Assembly: GCA_026707665.1 (NCBI GenBank)
Contig: JAPOWK010000159.1
Location: 1 to 64,000, forward strand
Source: Chloroflexota bacterium
GTDB lineage: Bacteria > Chloroflexota > Anaerolineae > Aggregatilineales > Phototrophicaceae
DNA length: 64,000 bases
Direction: 5' to 3'
Each line of letters starts with the position of its first letter. The stretch's first letter is position 1. The notes below the pieces were generated by a model, which did not search any database, was not told the origin of the DNA, and saw only the letters and a list, made by a program, of their open reading frames with translations. This document shows positions 9,022 through 18,500 of the stretch, in pieces. A program made the position numbers and the translations under genes.

Positions 9022-9303
9022 TCAGTCGTCCATGCCCATGACCTGAATCTCCTCATCCTTGTCGACCGGGTTGTAGCGGCCGATAAGCAGCCAAAACAAG
9101 CCGCTCGCCAAGACAGCGAGGAGGAATGCGAGCAGCGTCTCCTCGTGAAGATCGTTCTTGATGGAGGTGTTGTGGTGAATGATCAGAAGGCACAGGACGA
9201 CGAAGGCGATCGAAAGCCGCCGTCGTTTTGGATCGGTGCGTTGAATCAGAACAAATAGAAGCGACACGGTGACAGTGATTAACGCTATGTAGTTCAAATC
9301 CAT
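9022..9303 (-). CDS. Small membrane protein, unknown
   Basis: This 93-residue protein has three predicted hydrophobic helices (about residues 4-20, 28-43 and 54-73) and a charged tail ending in DKDEEIQVMGMDD. The basic QRTDPKRRR loop after helix 1 suggests that side is cytoplasmic. I do not recognise a family. It converges with the Mrp-type ATPase 13 bases away. Hydrophobic periodicity and a clean reading frame support a real gene; the ribosome site is weak. Confidence 0.55.
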   Translation of the reverse strand: MDLNYIALITVTVSLLFVLIQRTDPKRRRLSIAFVVLCLLIIHHNTSIKNDLHEETLLAFLLAVLASGLFWLLIGRYNPVDKDEEIQVMGMDD

Positions 9304-9420
9304 GCTTGGCTCGCTGCCGGACTATAGAATCTAGAAGGCTTGAAGCTGCCTGCCATTTGCAAGGAGCCCCCGAGACAGGTTGCGCTATTGTAGCATGTCC
9401 GCTCGAAAGGGAGAATGCTG

Positions 9421-9753
9421 ATGCGGATAGAACGTTCCAGCCATGGCAACATTCTGGTCATCGAAGCGGGAGGACGGGTTGATCGGATCAGCGCGGGACA
9501 ATTGGGGTCATTCCTGTCTTATGAGATTGATGCTGGCGGTCGGCATCTGGTGTTGGATCTGCAGCGCGTTGATAGCATGGGGCAGGATGGACTCTGGGAA
9601 ATGATGAGCGCTTTGAAGCGCGTCCGGCGCGCCAATGGCGATTTGCGGCTGGCGCAGCCATCGGACCGGGTGCGAGAAGCGCTGGAGATGTCCGGTCTGG
9701 ATGAGATTTTTCGCATCTATGAATCGCAGGCTGATGCGGTGGCGAGCTATTGA
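9421..9753 (+). CDS. STAS-domain protein with altered phospho-site
   Basis: A single STAS domain of 110 residues (anti-sigma-factor antagonist type), with the LVLDLQRVDSMGQDGL strand-loop-helix. In SpoIIAA-like antagonists the loop reads DSSG and the second Ser is phosphorylated by the partner kinase; here it is DSMG, so that Ser is Met and the classical phosphoswitch is probably absent. I choose ATG 9421 because GGGAG (9409-9413) is 7 bases away; ATG 9415 lies only one base from it. No anti-sigma kinase gene is nearby. Confidence 0.75.
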   Translation: MRIERSSHGNILVIEAGGRVDRISAGQLGSFLSYEIDAGGRHLVLDLQRVDSMGQDGLWEMMSALKRVRRANGDLRLAQPSDRVREALEMSGLDEIFRIYESQADAVASY

Positions 9754-9805
9754 GTGGTAGCAGAGTTTCGCGCGCGTCGCCTGACGCATCTGAGATGGTG
9801 AAAGT

Positions 9806-11431
9806 CTAGTTCCGCTTCCAACTGTTGATATCGTTGAGGTTTACGAATTCCGGTCCCGGCGGCAGATAGTTGCCTTCGCATTCAAGAGCGGTTGGCGGCA
9901 GGTCTGTACGCGGCTGCAACAGCGCATTCTCGGGATTGAAGAAATTCCAGGTCGCGCGCGAAATCTCTTCCATCAATGGCCAGAGCTTCTCATAATCTTG
10001 AAACTCGGTTCTTTCCCATAGAAAGACGGAAATCACATAGTGGCGTCCATTCGGCGAATAGACAATGCCGGCATCGCCGACCGTATCAAATATCCAGCCA
10101 TTCTTGTGCGCGATGCGCGCTTCCTGCGGGATGCCGCCCTGAAGCAGCCGTTCCAGATCGTTGGCGCTGGCAATCTCGAGCATTTGCCGGCACTCCTGCT
10201 GCGTGATCTGGTTTGCAGGCAAAGCAAAGGTTAAGCCCGAGTTGAATTCGGCGCAATCGTAAATCAGGCTGAAGAGCGTGCCCATGTCTTCAGCCGTTGT
10301 CTGATTAAAGGGGTCGGGTTCGGTGTCAAAGGCGGGGTTCGGCCTGGTCTCCGGCGCCTGGATCGAGCCGAGACGCTGCCCGGCTACTCCGAGGTAAAAC
10401 GGCGCTGAGATATACGTGTTTGCGATGCCGGTCGCCAGGATGGTATCGGTGACGCTTCGGATTCCCGAGAATATGTCACCGCCGCCGATAATCTCCATGA
10501 TTAGATTGGAGGAGGCGTTGTTGCTGCAAAGCATGGAATTCGCTAGAAGCCAGGCTTCGTCGGCGCTTGGCTCTGAAGACAGGAATCGATAGTAATCCAG
10601 CATGATGGGCAATTTGACCGTGCTGGCGCCGGAAAAAGCGACATCACCAAGAATATTGATCTCTTCGCCTGTCAGCAGGTCTTGCACATATATGGACGCG
10701 ACAGTACCAAGACCGTCATAAATGAATCCGCGGCTATCGAGAAAATCGATAATGAGATCACGCAGCGCACGCAAATCTGGTCCCTCGTTGCCCTTGACGG
10801 CGATCGGGAGGGCAACGGTACGCTCATCAGCGGAGCGCAATGCGTCGTCCGCGGCGGCCATGGCGGCCCCCAGATCAAGGGCGTAACCGCTGGCGCCGGC
10901 ATACACCGTTAAGGTTTGCAAATCGTAGTTAGCGCCGACCGGCGCTCTATCGTAGCGCAGGGAGATTTCCTGCAAGATCGCTTCAAGCGCGTTTTCCTGA
11001 TAATCGGCGATTAGAGCGATGTCGCGGGCGACGGTCTGTTCGATACCCAGGAGGAAATCAAGAAAGCGGCGCCAGAACCCGCCGCCTTGCTCGCCCGAAG
11101 CCAGCGCGGCCGCCAGCATCGGTTCGCTGCTGATGCGCCAGCCCACCTGATCCGGGTGCAGTTGGATTGGATAATCCGTATCGCGCGCCCGGTAGAGCAT
11201 GACGATGGGCTCGGCATAGTTTCGCTCCCAGAGGGCGACGGCGTCGCGCTCGCTCAGCCCACCGACATTGATACCAGCAACGCTTACTCCGGCGGGGAGC
11301 TGTTGCTCGCGCCGGCTGAACGCCACCAGTTCATAGACGAGCAAGGCGCTGGCCGCAACCAAGAGCAGCGCAGAAAAAGTACGAAGTATAGGAAAGCCGG
11401 AATCGCGACGCGAGCTTAAACTCGCTCCCAT
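9806..11431 (-). CDS. Membrane-anchored PG-binding/beta-lactamase-like serine hydrolase
   Basis: This 541-residue protein has one N-terminal membrane helix (about residues 15-38), a region resembling the PG_binding_4/YoaR domain found in VanW and L,D-transpeptidase proteins (about 45-200), and a class-A beta-lactamase-like domain. The latter shows SxxK as S270-T-V-K273, an SNN (303-305) in place of SDN, and HKNG in place of the KTG box. It probably acts outside the cell on peptidoglycan or beta-lactams; the modified motifs leave the activity open. The upstream NUDIX gene overlaps its start by 16 bases, indicating translational coupling. Confidence 0.75.
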   Translation of the reverse strand: MGASLSSRRDSGFPILRTFSALLLVAASALLVYELVAFSRREQQLPAGVSVAGINVGGLSERDAVALWERNYAEPIVMLYRARDTDYPIQLHPDQVGWRISSEPMLAAALASGEQGGGFWRRFLDFLLGIEQTVARDIALIADYQENALEAILQEISLRYDRAPVGANYDLQTLTVYAGASGYALDLGAAMAAADDALRSADERTVALPIAVKGNEGPDLRALRDLIIDFLDSRGFIYDGLGTVASIYVQDLLTGEEINILGDVAFSGASTVKLPIMLDYYRFLSSEPSADEAWLLANSMLCSNNASSNLIMEIIGGGDIFSGIRSVTDTILATGIANTYISAPFYLGVAGQRLGSIQAPETRPNPAFDTEPDPFNQTTAEDMGTLFSLIYDCAEFNSGLTFALPANQITQQECRQMLEIASANDLERLLQGGIPQEARIAHKNGWIFDTVGDAGIVYSPNGRHYVISVFLWERTEFQDYEKLWPLMEEISRATWNFFNPENALLQPRTDLPPTALECEGNYLPPGPEFVNLNDINSWKRN

Positions 11432-11916
11432 GCTTTGCCCCCTTGGATGCGCTCACTTGCACAATTGATGGCTTGGCGGTGAAAGCGATTGATTTCGGGC
11501 AGATCGTCCCGCGCCACCCAGTGGAAATCCAAGAGCTCGTGGCTAAGTTTCCCTATCGGGCTTAAAGCTTCGCAGTGGAATGCCAAGTCGACATGATTGG
11601 GCGCCGTCTTCGAACTGTGGACGACGCGCAGGACACGCGCATTCAACTGCAATTCTTCACTTAACTCGCGGAGGACGGCGGACGATGGGTCTTCGTCCTT
11701 GTCGGTCCAGCCGCCCGGCAGCCCCCAGGCAAATCGAGGATGATAGGCGTGTTCGACCAAGAGTATGCGACCGGCGCCGTCGAAGATAACAGCGGCAACG
11801 CCAATCGTGTAGCGCGCTTGCATCCGGCTGTAAACCAGATAGGGCATGCGCATGATGAAGGGAAATCTGCGGAGTAAATGTGAGATTGCGCGCGTCACCG
11901 TATGCTCACCGCTCAT
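11416..11916 (-). CDS. NUDIX hydrolase
   Basis: The 166-residue protein contains a NUDIX box, GGWTDKDEDP followed by SSAVLRELSEELQL, matching Gx5Ex7REUxEExGU except that the late Gly is Gln. The catalytic Glu residues of REUxEE are retained. It likely hydrolyses a nucleoside diphosphate derivative, but the substrate cannot be read from sequence. It is the first gene of a two-gene minus-strand unit, overlapping the serine hydrolase gene by 16 bases. Confidence 0.85.
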   Translation of the reverse strand: MSGEHTVTRAISHLLRRFPFIMRMPYLVYSRMQARYTIGVAAVIFDGAGRILLVEHAYHPRFAWGLPGGWTDKDEDPSSAVLRELSEELQLNARVLRVVHSSKTAPNHVDLAFHCEALSPIGKLSHELLDFHWVARDDLPEINRFHRQAINCASERIQGGKAWERV

Positions 11917-12038
11917 CTGCGGTCCGCTGTGAGTTTAGATTGACGATTCGGCGACGTCAACGGCAAACGAAGTGGCGTGCAGTTGAAAAGCGAGGCGGAA
12001 ATGACCGCAGTTTTTCGCAAGTGCGCAAGTGACCCTTA

Positions 12039-12047
12039 TGCTATACT
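12039..12047 (+). promoter_or_regulatory. Extended -10 promoter candidate for the repeat-protein operon
   Basis: TG-C-TATACT (12039-12047) is an extended -10 element; no good -35 hexamer is visible. It lies 150 bases before the histidine-kinase-like gene. The remaining intergenic bases 11917-12195 show no convincing gene. Confidence 0.5.
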
Positions 12048-12195
12048 GACTCGTCAGGAACAGCGCCTGCGACACGCGTGAGTTGAACGCGTCGAATTGT
12101 CTCTCGGAGATCAGATTCCGCGTATGCGCGTGCGGCTTGAGTTTCGATGTAAGCCGCGGGATTACTAATGGCGCCAACTATATGGACGGTGTGAG

Positions 12196-15100
12196 TTGTC
12201 AATTGCGACGCTGGATATTCTTAATGTCTTCGTCGAGTTTCCCGGTAGTCTGGTCTTTTTTCTGTTAGTCATCGCTTTGAGCCAGGGCTCTTTGTTTCTG
12301 GCCTTTGGCCATCGTTCCCGGTTTCCATTTGAGCAAGCGACGCGCCGTTTCGTCTTTGCGACCGGGGGCTTGGTCATTCTCTGGCTGATCATGCTGGCGG
12401 TGGCTTTCTTGTCACAGCTTACCGATTTGGAAGCCGACGCCATTATGCCCCCGCTGGAACGACTGGTGCAGGCGGTGACGCTGCTTATCCTGGCTTGGGC
12501 ATTTCTAAGCGCGGATTTTCTCCATTGGCAGAATCGCTCCAACTTGTTGGTTTTCGCGACGACTTTCCTCTCGGCTCTCCTGTATGTTAACAGCGCGCGT
12601 GGCTGGCTGGCAGAATATGGCGGGGACCTGGCATTCAATTCCACCGAACATGCGTTGCTATGGTCGGGGCTCACGGCTGCGCTTGCGGCTACGGGACTGT
12701 TGCTCGCCGTTCTCAACTACAGGCACATTGTCGATGCGCCGCTCAAAGTTCTGTTCTTCGTCGTGATTCTGGCTGGCAACGGTTGGGATCTATACCAGAT
12801 GAGCGAGGGCGCTGGTGCGGGCAATTATCTTGGCGCGACGCGGCTGGCATACCTGGCGAGTTTGATATTGCTGCCGCTCATCATCTATCGCCTGGCGATC
12901 GCGCTGCTGGAAAACAGCTTGGTGGAAGTGGTGCTTGCGGCTTCACAGCAGAGTTCAGCAGTGATGCCATCTCCCGCGCCGGTTGAGACGCCCTCAAGCA
13001 ATGCGGTTGAGGCGCTACTGGCGGCGCCCTCATCCTGGAATTTCAGCGCAGCGCCGGTGCCGAGCGATCGGCGTCATCTGCTGAACGCCATTGGCTTGAT
13101 GTTGGAATCTAGGGATGGCGCGCGCATTCCGGAGCAGATCGTCATGGCGACGCTGGAAACGCTTCAATTGGAAGTCTGCGCGTTATTGCGCGTGCAAGAG
13201 AACAATTATGCCGATGTGATCGCCGGCTATGATCAGGTTGCTGATCAATCCCTTGCCGGTTTCTCGCTGAATCTACATGAGCAACCGACACTGCGTGAAG
13301 CGGCAACGCGGATGGAGCATACGATTCTCTTCCCGGAGTATCACGCGGATGAACTACAGGATCTGTTTCGCCGGCTGAATATCGCCTCGCTTTGCAGCGT
13401 GTATGGGCAGCCGCTAACCGTTGAAGGCGAATTGATCGCCTTTATGCTGGTCGCGATGCCATACCGTCAGGCGGATTTGTCTCCCGACGAGTTAGAATGG
13501 CTGCGCGACATCAGCTTCATAGCAGGACATCTGCTTGCCTGGAGCGACGACGCCACTTCTTTCAAGAGCCTTTCCGAAGAACAAGTCTTGTCTGATATCG
13601 CTGAAAGGAGCGCTGACGCCACGGTCGACCGAGAGACGCTCATTGCTCATCGCCTGGAATTCGAGTCCAGCCTGGCACGGGTTAACGAACGCCGCGAGAA
13701 CATCGTTCGCCAAATTGCTGACCTGTTGCGCCAGCAAGAAGAGCAACATGTACGTCTTCTTGACGCCTTGGCTGCAGGTGAGCAAAGCCCCGATGCGGCA
13801 AAGCGTCTGAACGCTACCTTTGATGAGCAGGCGCAACTGCGAGCAGAATCCGAGGCAAGCGCCCGCGCGCTGCTAGATGCGGAAACGATGCTGCGAGTAT
13901 TGAACGCGGATAATGATGATGCGCTTGCGCAGGTCATTCGCGAATATGCGCACAAGGAGTACAATCTGCTGCTTACGGCGCGTGATCGTCTGCGCCGGCA
14001 AATCAACGCGCTCCTGGTGATGGGTCGATCGGTCGCTTCAGAGGGATACGCCACTATCTTGCAGACGCTGGCGGACGAATCCGCCCAATTGGAATTGGAG
14101 CGCGATCAGCAGCAGCGGCGGCTGGAATCGATCAGAAGTCGCATGGATTCGCTGGGAATCGACGCGGATGCAACCCACCTGACCCAACTGCTGATTCAAC
14201 TTTACGCGGAACGCAAGACATTGACCCAGCAAATTGCAGCGGCGAATCAAGATCGGCTCAAGCTGCTTGATGCGCGTCAGAGGCTGATGGAATTGGAAGG
14301 TGGATCCAATGAGGACTTGGAAAGAAAGCTCAAGCATCTGAGCGCGGATCACGAACAATTGATGAATTCCCGCGAGGAATTAAGGCGAGCCACGCAAGAC
14401 CTGCGCTCGCAACTGGAAAATGCGCAAGCTGAGAAGACGGCGCTTCAGACAAATGTGGAAGCACTGCAAGCCGAAGCCGAAGCGCGGGAGGACCGTCAAA
14501 AAGAGATGAGCCGACAAATTGACGGCCTCTCGGAAGAGCGAGACAACCTGCTCAAGATTCGCGACCAGTTCACAGCCAAAGTCAATGCGATGCTCACAGA
14601 AGAAGCGGCGCGCGAAGGACAAACCGATCTCAGCGGAGACATAGCCGAGCTGCAATCGTCCCTCCAGCGCTTGACCGCGCAACGTGAACAGCTTGCTATG
14701 GACTTGAGCGACGCGAGGACGGAATTGTCGGTCGCGCGCGAGTCGCTTGCCGGGCAGGAATCCGACACGGAAGTTGAGACGCATCCACATCAGCCAAACG
14801 TGCCTGAGTTATTCACGGGTATGCTGGATGACATGCGAACGCCGATGTCGTCGATTTCAGATTATATTGACCTGCTCTTGGCAGAAAGCATCGGCATTCT
14901 TGGCGCGGCCCAGCGGCAAGTGCTCACCATGATTGCGTCAGATATTTCTCGCATCGCGGCGATCATTGGCGAGATACAGAAACTTAGCAGCGAAGATGAC
15001 TCGAGATTCGGAATAGAGCGCGGCAGAATCGATCTACTCTCTATTATCGAAGACGTTTTGCACGAGGCGGAAGCAAGCATCGAGGAAAAGGGTCACATGA

Positions 15101-15528
15101 TTGAGTTGGCGCTGGATGATGAACTGCCGCCGGTCAGTGCCGATGGCGCCAGCCTGAAACATATCCTTGCCCAGTTTGTCTCAAATGCCAGCGCGGTCTC
15201 GCCTGCTGGTTCGCGGATCACAGTTTCGGCTCGGGTTGGCCCCCTCGACTTGGTCAATGGCGCCGATTCAGTTAATGCCATTGAGATCAGTGTGAGTGAT
15301 AAAGGCGGCGGCATTTCGCTCGAAGACATGCAACTTGTATTTGCGCGAACATACCGGGCGGAGAATCGCAAGATCACTGGCTACGGCGATAGCGGCGTTG
15401 GCATGACCGTTGCCAGGGCCTTCGCGCGCGCACTAAATGGCGATCTTTGGATTACAAGTGAAGCGGGCGCCGGGTCCGCCTTTCACCTCGCATTGCCCCT
15501 GGAATTGGCTCCGTCAATTGAGGATTAG
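12196..15528 (+). CDS. Membrane histidine-kinase-like protein lacking the phospho-acceptor His
   Basis: The 1110-residue protein starts with TTG (no better start is in frame). It has about seven N-terminal membrane helices (residues 15-250), a GAF-like domain (about 290-450), a long Gln/Glu/Arg/Leu-rich coiled coil (about 470-860), a HisKA-like dimerisation helix and an HATPase domain. In the H-box, LDDMRTPMSSI replaces the usual SHELRTPL, so D878 stands where His should be. The ATPase domain keeps the N-box Asn (FVSNAS), DKGGGI and GDSGVGM. It may bind ATP without autophosphorylating and act as a signalling scaffold. The giant repeat gene starts 3 bases after its stop. Confidence 0.82.
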   Translation: MSIATLDILNVFVEFPGSLVFFLLVIALSQGSLFLAFGHRSRFPFEQATRRFVFATGGLVILWLIMLAVAFLSQLTDLEADAIMPPLERLVQAVTLLILAWAFLSADFLHWQNRSNLLVFATTFLSALLYVNSARGWLAEYGGDLAFNSTEHALLWSGLTAALAATGLLLAVLNYRHIVDAPLKVLFFVVILAGNGWDLYQMSEGAGAGNYLGATRLAYLASLILLPLIIYRLAIALLENSLVEVVLAASQQSSAVMPSPAPVETPSSNAVEALLAAPSSWNFSAAPVPSDRRHLLNAIGLMLESRDGARIPEQIVMATLETLQLEVCALLRVQENNYADVIAGYDQVADQSLAGFSLNLHEQPTLREAATRMEHTILFPEYHADELQDLFRRLNIASLCSVYGQPLTVEGELIAFMLVAMPYRQADLSPDELEWLRDISFIAGHLLAWSDDATSFKSLSEEQVLSDIAERSADATVDRETLIAHRLEFESSLARVNERRENIVRQIADLLRQQEEQHVRLLDALAAGEQSPDAAKRLNATFDEQAQLRAESEASARALLDAETMLRVLNADNDDALAQVIREYAHKEYNLLLTARDRLRRQINALLVMGRSVASEGYATILQTLADESAQLELERDQQQRRLESIRSRMDSLGIDADATHLTQLLIQLYAERKTLTQQIAAANQDRLKLLDARQRLMELEGGSNEDLERKLKHLSADHEQLMNSREELRRATQDLRSQLENAQAEKTALQTNVEALQAEAEAREDRQKEMSRQIDGLSEERDNLLKIRDQFTAKVNAMLTEEAAREGQTDLSGDIAELQSSLQRLTAQREQLAMDLSDARTELSVARESLAGQESDTEVETHPHQPNVPELFTGMLDDMRTPMSSISDYIDLLLAESIGILGAAQRQVLTMIASDISRIAAIIGEIQKLSSEDDSRFGIERGRIDLLSIIEDVLHEAEASIEEKGHMIELALDDELPPVSADGASLKHILAQFVSNASAVSPAGSRITVSARVGPLDLVNGADSVNAIEISVSDKGGGISLEDMQLVFARTYRAENRKITGYGDSGVGMTVARAFARALNGDLWITSEAGAGSAFHLALPLELAPSIED

Positions 15529-15531
15529 CCA

Positions 15532-18500
15532 ATGCGGCGCAGTTTAGGCAATGAGCTGATCGTAGCTCTGCTTGCGGCGGTATCGCTTGTGATTGCCGCC
15601 GTTTTTGCTGTTCTGCTCTCCACCTCGACTTCTCAGAGACCGACCGAAACGCCCTCAGAAGCGACCTCGACATCTACGATTGCCGCCACGCCGCTGCAAC
15701 CAACGAGGTCCACGGATATGGCGCTGGGTACTGATGCAACCCGTACACCGACACTAGCTGCGCCGGCCGACACAGCTCGGCCAGTAGCCGCCTTGACCGC
15801 AGATCGTACAGACCAGTTGACAGCCGCCGCCGCGACGGACGCGCCTATCGCGAGCGCGACGCCAATGCCGACGGAACTCCTCGCGACGGCGAGACCAGAA
15901 ATCGCGCCGGCGAATATGACGCTGACCGCCATCCGCGCCACCCTCGACGAACGTCGGGCGCTGACTGCTGTAGGTCCGTCACCGACAGCAAGTCCGACAG
16001 GAATCGTCGCGACGGAGACTGCAAGTCCGACGGAAATTCTAGCAACAGCGAGGCCAGAAGTCCCGCCGGCGAACTTGACGCTGACCGCCATCCGCGCCAC
16101 GCTCGATGAGCGTAGGGCGTTGACTGCTGCTGGGCCGTCACCGACGGCAAGTGCGACAGAGATCGTCGCGACGGCGACGGCGAGTCCTGAAGACGCGCGG
16201 GCGAATATGACGCTGACCGCCATTCGCGCCACGATCGACGAGCGCCGGGAGTTGACTGCTGTAGGTCCGCGACCGACGGCAAGACCGACGGAAATCGCCG
16301 CGACGGCGACGGCGGAAATCGCGCCGGCCAATTTGACGCTGACCGCCATCCGCGCCATCTTTGATGAGCGTCGTGTGTTGACGGTTGCTGGTCCGTCACT
16401 GACGGCAAGTCCAACAGAAACCGTCGCGACTGAGACTGCACGTCCGCCGGCAGTTCCGACGACGACGAGGCCAGAAATCGCGCCGGCCAATCTGACGCTG
16501 ACCGCCATCCACGCCACGATCGACGAGCGCCGGGAGTTGACGGCTGTAGCTCCGTCACCGACAGCAAGTCCGACGGAAATCGCCGCGACGGAGACGGCAA
16601 TGCCCACGGAAGCTCTCGCGACGGCGCTGCGAGAGGTTGTGCCAGCGAATATGACGCTGACTGCCATTCGCTCCACTCTAGACGAGCGTCGGGCGTTGAC
16701 TGCTGCTGGTCCGTCACCAACGGCAAGACCGACGGAAATCGCCGCGACGGAGACGGCGGAAATCGCGCCGGCGAATATGACGCTGACCGCCATCCGCTCC
16801 ACCCTCGACGAGCGTCGGGCGTTGACTGCTGCTGGTCCGTTACTGACGGCAGGTCCAACAGAAACTGTCCGGACGGTGACTGCAATGCCCGCGGAAACCG
16901 TCGCGACGGCGGTGCCAGAAGTTGTGCCAGCGAATATGACGCTGACCGCCATCCGCGCCTCGCTCGACGAGCGTAGCGCGTTGACTGCTGCAGGTCCGTT
17001 ACCGACAGCAAGTCCGACAGAAATCGCCGCGACGGCAACGGCAATGCTCACGGAAGATCTTGAGACGGCGGAAATCGCGCCGGCCAATTTGAGGCTGACT
17101 GCCATCCGCGCCACGCTCGATGAGCGTCGGGCGTTGGCTGCTGTAGCTCCGTCACCGATGGCAAGTCTGACGGAGACTGCGAGTCCGACGGCAGTTCCGA
17201 CGACGACGAGGCCAGAAATCGCGCCTGCCAATCTGACGCTGACCGCCATCCGCGCGACTCTCGACGAGCGTCGGGCGCTGACTGCTGCTGGTCCGTCACC
17301 CACGGCAAGTCAGACGGAGATCGTCGCGACGGCGACGGCAAGTCCGCCGGAAATCGCCGCGACGGAGACGGCAATGCCCGCGAAAGATCTCGCGACGGCG
17401 ACGGCAAAAATCGCGCCGGCCAATTTGACGCTGACCGCCATCCGCTCCATGCTCGACGAGCGCCGGATGTTGACGGCTGTTAGTCCGTCACCGACGGCAA
17501 GTACGACAGAAATCGCCGTGACGGAGACTGCAACTCTGACTGAAACCGAAGCGACGGCGATGCCAGAAGTTGCGCCTGCCAATCTGACGCTGACCGCCAT
17601 CCGCGCCGCGCTAGATGAGCGCCGGGTGCTGACTACTGTGGGTCCGCGACCGACGGCAAGTGCAACGGAGATCGTCGCGACGGCGACGCCAATGCCGACG
17701 GAACCCGTAGCGACGGCGACGGCGGAAATCGCGCCGGCGAACTTGAGGCTGACCGCCATTCGCGCCACTCTCGATGAGCGTCGGGCGCTGACTGCTGCTG
17801 GTCCGTCACTGACGGCAAGTCCAACAGAAACCGTCGCGACGGAGACTGCACGTCCGCCGGCAGTTCCGACGACGACGAGGCCAGAAATCGCGCCGGCGAA
17901 TATGACGCTGACCGCCATCCGCTCCACCCTCGACGTGCGTCGGGCGTTGGCTGCTGTAGCTACGTTACCGACGGCAAGACCGACAGGAATCGTCGCGACA
18001 CAGACTGCGAGTCCAGAAGTTGCGCCAGCGAATTTAACGCTGACTGCCATCCGCTCCACGCTCGATGAGCGTCGGGCGCTGACTGCTGCTGGTCCGTCAC
18101 CGACGGCAAGTCCTACAGAAATCGTCGCGACGGAGACTGCAAGTCCGAAGGCAGTGCTTGCGACGGCGAGACCAGAAATCGCGCTGGCGAATATGACGCT
18201 GACCGCCATTCGCTCCACTCTCGATGAGCGCCTGGCGCTGACTGCTGTACGTCCGCGACCGACGGCAAGTGCAACGGAGATCGTCGCGACGGCGACGCCA
18301 ATGCCGACGGAACCCGCAGCGACGGCGATGCCAGAAATCGCGCTGGCCAATTTGACGCTGACCGCCATCCGCGCCACGCTCGACGAGCGCCGGGTGCTGA
18401 CTACTGTGGGTCCGTCACCGACGGCAAGTCCGACGGAAATCGTCGCGACGGAGACGGCAATGCCCACGGAACTGTTCGCGACGGCGACGGCGGAAATCGC

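Noticed and set aside
11935..12177. 80-residue minus-strand frame before the histidine-kinase-like gene
   Set aside because: It covers the promoter region, has no ribosome site and no family pattern.
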